A stretch of 7,726 nt of DNA from Actinomycetes bacterium (GTDB lineage Bacteria; Actinomycetota; Coriobacteriia; Anaerosomatales; JAJZPX01). Below, one piece after another: positions 5,771-7,726 of this stretch (position 1 is the first letter of the stretch; the number at the start of each line of letters is the position of its first letter). Both the position numbers and the translations under genes were made by a program. The stretch spans positions 1 to 7,726 of the forward strand of contig JAJZPX010000089.1 in the NCBI GenBank assembly GCA_021811025.1, given 5' to 3'. The notes under the pieces are model-generated. The model did not search any database and had not been told where the DNA came from. It was given only the letters and a program-made list of their open reading frames with translations.

Positions 5771-6967
5771 TTGGATCCTCGCAGGAATCCCTACACGCCC
5801 AATGCCGGAGCTCGACCACCCGCATTGGTCGGCCGAGACGCCGAAGTGGAGGCGTTCGACGTGCTCCTCCATCGCCTGGAGGCCGGCAGGCCTCAGCAGT
5901 CGATGATCGTCACCGGACTGAGGGGCGTCGGCAAGACCGTCCTGTTGAACGCCTTCCGCGACGTCGCGATAGAGCGCGGCTGGACTGCGGTGGACGCGGA
6001 GGTCACGAAGAACGCGGACTTCGCGGACCGGATGTCGCGACTGACCCGGAGGGCGCTGTTCTCCTTGTCGTCTACTGAGAACTGGAAGGACAGGGCCAGA
6101 CGTGCGGCCGCAGCGCTGAAGTCGTTCACGGTGACCTTCAAGCCGGACGGTTCGATCGCAACGGGACTGAACGTGGACGCGCTGTCCGGGATCGCGGATA
6201 GCGGCGACATGTCCGAGGACCTGACTGATGTCTTCATCGCGCTGGGAGAGGCGGCAGGTGAGGAGGGAACGGGCGTCGTCTTCCTCCTCGATGAGGTGCA
6301 ATACCTCTCCTCGATCGAGCTCGAGGCGCTGATCTCGGCCTTGCACAAGACCGTGCAGCGTGCGCTTCCGATCACGATGGTGGCCGCAGGTCTGCCACAG
6401 ATCCCGCGCCTTGCCGGCGAGGCGAAGTCGTACAGCGAACGGCTCTTCACGTTCCCACGCATCGGGCGCCTCGGGGAGCGTGACGCTCGCGATGCCCTGG
6501 TGCTGCCCGCGCTGGAGCTCGACGTCGACTTCGAATCCGATGCAGCGCGCCGCGTCGTCGAGCTCACTGAGGGCTACCCATACTTCATTCAGGAGTACGG
6601 CCGGCTCGTGTGGGACAACGCGAGGGAGTCACCGGTCACCCTGCCAGACGTCGATCGCGTGGCGCCTCTCGTCGACGAGCAGCTCGACGAGAGCTTCTTC
6701 CGGGTGCGCGCGGGCAGGGCGACGCCGCTTGAGCTGCAGTACCTGCGCGCGATGGCCGAGCTGGGACCGGACGCGCACATGGCGGGCGAGGTCGCCGAGT
6801 TGCTCAACCGCACTTCCGAGCAACTCGGACCCACTCGTGCGAGCCTGATCGACAAGGGATTGCTGTACACGCCGAGCCGCGGCCTCGCGGCCTTCACCGT
6901 CCCGCAGTTCGACAGACACATGAAGCGGAACTACAGGCTCGAGCCGCCTCCCATACGTCGGCGATAG
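5771..6967 (+). CDS. AAA-type ATPase with C-terminal winged-helix-like region
   Basis: A 398-residue P-loop ATPase of the Orc1/Cdc6-like or STAND-like 'ATP-binding protein' group. Walker A is GLRGVGKT (residues 49-56), Walker B is VVFLLDEVQ with D174 and E175, and a sensor-1-like strand follows (ITMVAAGLPQIP). The lid contains LTEGYPYFIQEYGRLVWD, which is common in this group. About residues 305-390 look like a winged helix (LRAMAELG...GEVAELLNRTSEQLGPTRASLIDKGLLYT), suggesting nucleic-acid binding. The start is chosen as TTG 5771, because GAAAGGA at 5756-5762 lies 8 bases upstream and the protein then begins DPRRNPYTPNAG, as I expect for the family. An ATG at 5762, directly abutting that site, would add three residues. 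The gene runs divergently from mntA-hepT, with 184 bases between the starts. Substrate and pathway are unknown; being part of the TA module is possible but unproven. Confidence 0.88.
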   Translation: MDPRRNPYTPNAGARPPALVGRDAEVEAFDVLLHRLEAGRPQQSMIVTGLRGVGKTVLLNAFRDVAIERGWTAVDAEVTKNADFADRMSRLTRRALFSLSSTENWKDRARRAAAALKSFTVTFKPDGSIATGLNVDALSGIADSGDMSEDLTDVFIALGEAAGEEGTGVVFLLDEVQYLSSIELEALISALHKTVQRALPITMVAAGLPQIPRLAGEAKSYSERLFTFPRIGRLGERDARDALVLPALELDVDFESDAARRVVELTEGYPYFIQEYGRLVWDNARESPVTLPDVDRVAPLVDEQLDESFFRVRAGRATPLELQYLRAMAELGPDAHMAGEVAELLNRTSEQLGPTRASLIDKGLLYTPSRGLAAFTVPQFDRHMKRNYRLEPPPIRRR

Positions 6968-7043
6968 CGCCCTGGCGTCCTCGGCTCGCTTCTTGCAGAC
7001 TTACGAGGGCACCCACCGTTACCTCAACGAGGAGACTCGTTCC

Positions 7044-7726
7044 ATGACTGATAGCGCAGGCGACAGCGGCATCCGTCCGGACGCCGAGCTCGAGCAGGAG
7101 ATGGCCGAGGTCGAAGCGGGCTGCGGCCAGACCGCGGTAGGCATCCCGATGGGCGGCGGTCATCCCGCCGGCGTGCCGAAGGGGCATCCGGGTGGACACC
7201 CCGCAGGCGTCCCTGGCGGCCCCGGCGAGCTGCAACGCCACGGCGGCGCGCGCTCGGTCGGCTTCCGCCCGGGCGGCGGCCCGCAGGCGCTCGCGTACGA
7301 GGAGCGCACCGGCATCAAGGCGCCGCGCATCATCGCCTGGGAGATCACGCGCAGCTGCAACCTCAGCTGCGTGCACTGCCGCGCCGCGGCCGAGTTCGGC
7401 CACTACCCCGGCGAGCTGTCGCTCGACCAGATCAAGCGCGTCATCGACGACATCGTCACGATCACCAACCCGATCATCATCCTCACCGGCGGCGAGCCGC
7501 TGATGCGCCCCGACATCTGGGAGATCGTCGACTACGCGCAAGCGGCGGGCGCGATGCCGGTCATCGGCACGAACGCCACGCTCATCACCGACGAGATCGC
7601 GCGGCAGATGGCCGCGCACAAGATCCCGCGCATCAGCGTGTCGGTGGACTTCCCGACCGCCGCCGAGCACGACGACTTCCGCAAGCAGCCCGGCGCGTTC
7701 GACAAGACCGTCGAGGGCATCCGGAT
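7044..7726 (+). CDS. ahbD: Radical SAM protein, probable heme b synthase (AhbD-like), 3'-truncated by window
   Basis: The frame is open from ATG 7044 to the right edge with no stop, so only the first 227 residues are visible. GAGGAG at 7029-7034 precedes the ATG by 9 bases. The radical SAM cluster motif is C105-x3-C109-x2-C112 within AWEITRSCNLSCVHCRAAA, followed by YPGELS, then the SAM-binding ILTGGEPLMRPDIW and GTNATLIT. These stretches resemble AhbD/NirJ-family enzymes; AhbD removes two propionate carboxyl groups of Fe-coproporphyrin III to give heme b in the siroheme-dependent pathway. A C-terminal second iron-sulfur cluster, expected in this family, lies outside the window. Residues 34-60 form a Gly/Pro/His repeat with HPAGVP twice and GHP motifs, perhaps metal-binding. 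hemB in the same window supports a heme role. Other radical SAM peptide-maturation enzymes are the main alternative; the radical SAM call is secure, AhbD is probable. Confidence 0.65.
   Translation, partial: MTDSAGDSGIRPDAELEQEMAEVEAGCGQTAVGIPMGGGHPAGVPKGHPGGHPAGVPGGPGELQRHGGARSVGFRPGGGPQALAYEERTGIKAPRIIAWEITRSCNLSCVHCRAAAEFGHYPGELSLDQIKRVIDDIVTITNPIIILTGGEPLMRPDIWEIVDYAQAAGAMPVIGTNATLITDEIARQMAAHKIPRISVSVDFPTAAEHDDFRKQPGAFDKTVEGIR

Overview
High-GC, gene-dense DNA that looks like a chromosome segment of an actinobacterium. The integral membrane protein at the left edge is of a type I associate with that phylum, GTG/TTG starts are common, and purine-rich ribosome binding sites are clear. The porphobilinogen synthase (hemB) plus a radical SAM protein resembling heme b synthase (AhbD) hints at an anaerobic lineage using siroheme-dependent heme synthesis, perhaps Coriobacteriia-like. 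The lineage is inference; no taxonomic marker gene is present.

Layout, left to right. (1) 1-728: 3' end of a multi-pass membrane protein gene. (2) 781-970: a single tRNA-Ala(CGC) with an upstream TTGACA hexamer and a strong hairpin after it. (3) 1000-2228: a 72-residue single-pass membrane protein of unknown function, then hemB. (4) 2291-4655: a polyprenyl-phosphate-type family 2 glycosyltransferase overlapping a 474-residue polytopic membrane protein, a probable two-gene glycan or lipid-linked sugar module. (5) 4680-5586, minus strand: a HepT/MntA toxin-antitoxin pair in which the nucleotidyltransferase antitoxin carries an N-terminal XRE helix-turn-helix. (6) 5587-5770: a 184-base divergent intergenic region with two AT-rich pockets at its ends that look like promoters/operators. 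(7) 5771-6967: an AAA-type ATPase with a C-terminal winged-helix-like region. (8) 7044 to the right edge: 5' part of a radical SAM gene with a Gly/Pro/His repeat near its N terminus.

How they fit: hemB and the radical SAM gene may be parts of one heme synthesis locus separated by about 4.8 kb of glycosyltransferase, toxin-antitoxin and ATPase genes. The TA pair and the divergent ATPase form the most accessory-like part of the window. No insertion sequence, integrase, CRISPR array or rRNA is visible. Nothing here can be called a new system from sequence alone; the best candidates for follow-up are the HTH-fused MntA/HepT module with its divergent ATPase partner, and the His-rich N terminus of the radical SAM protein.
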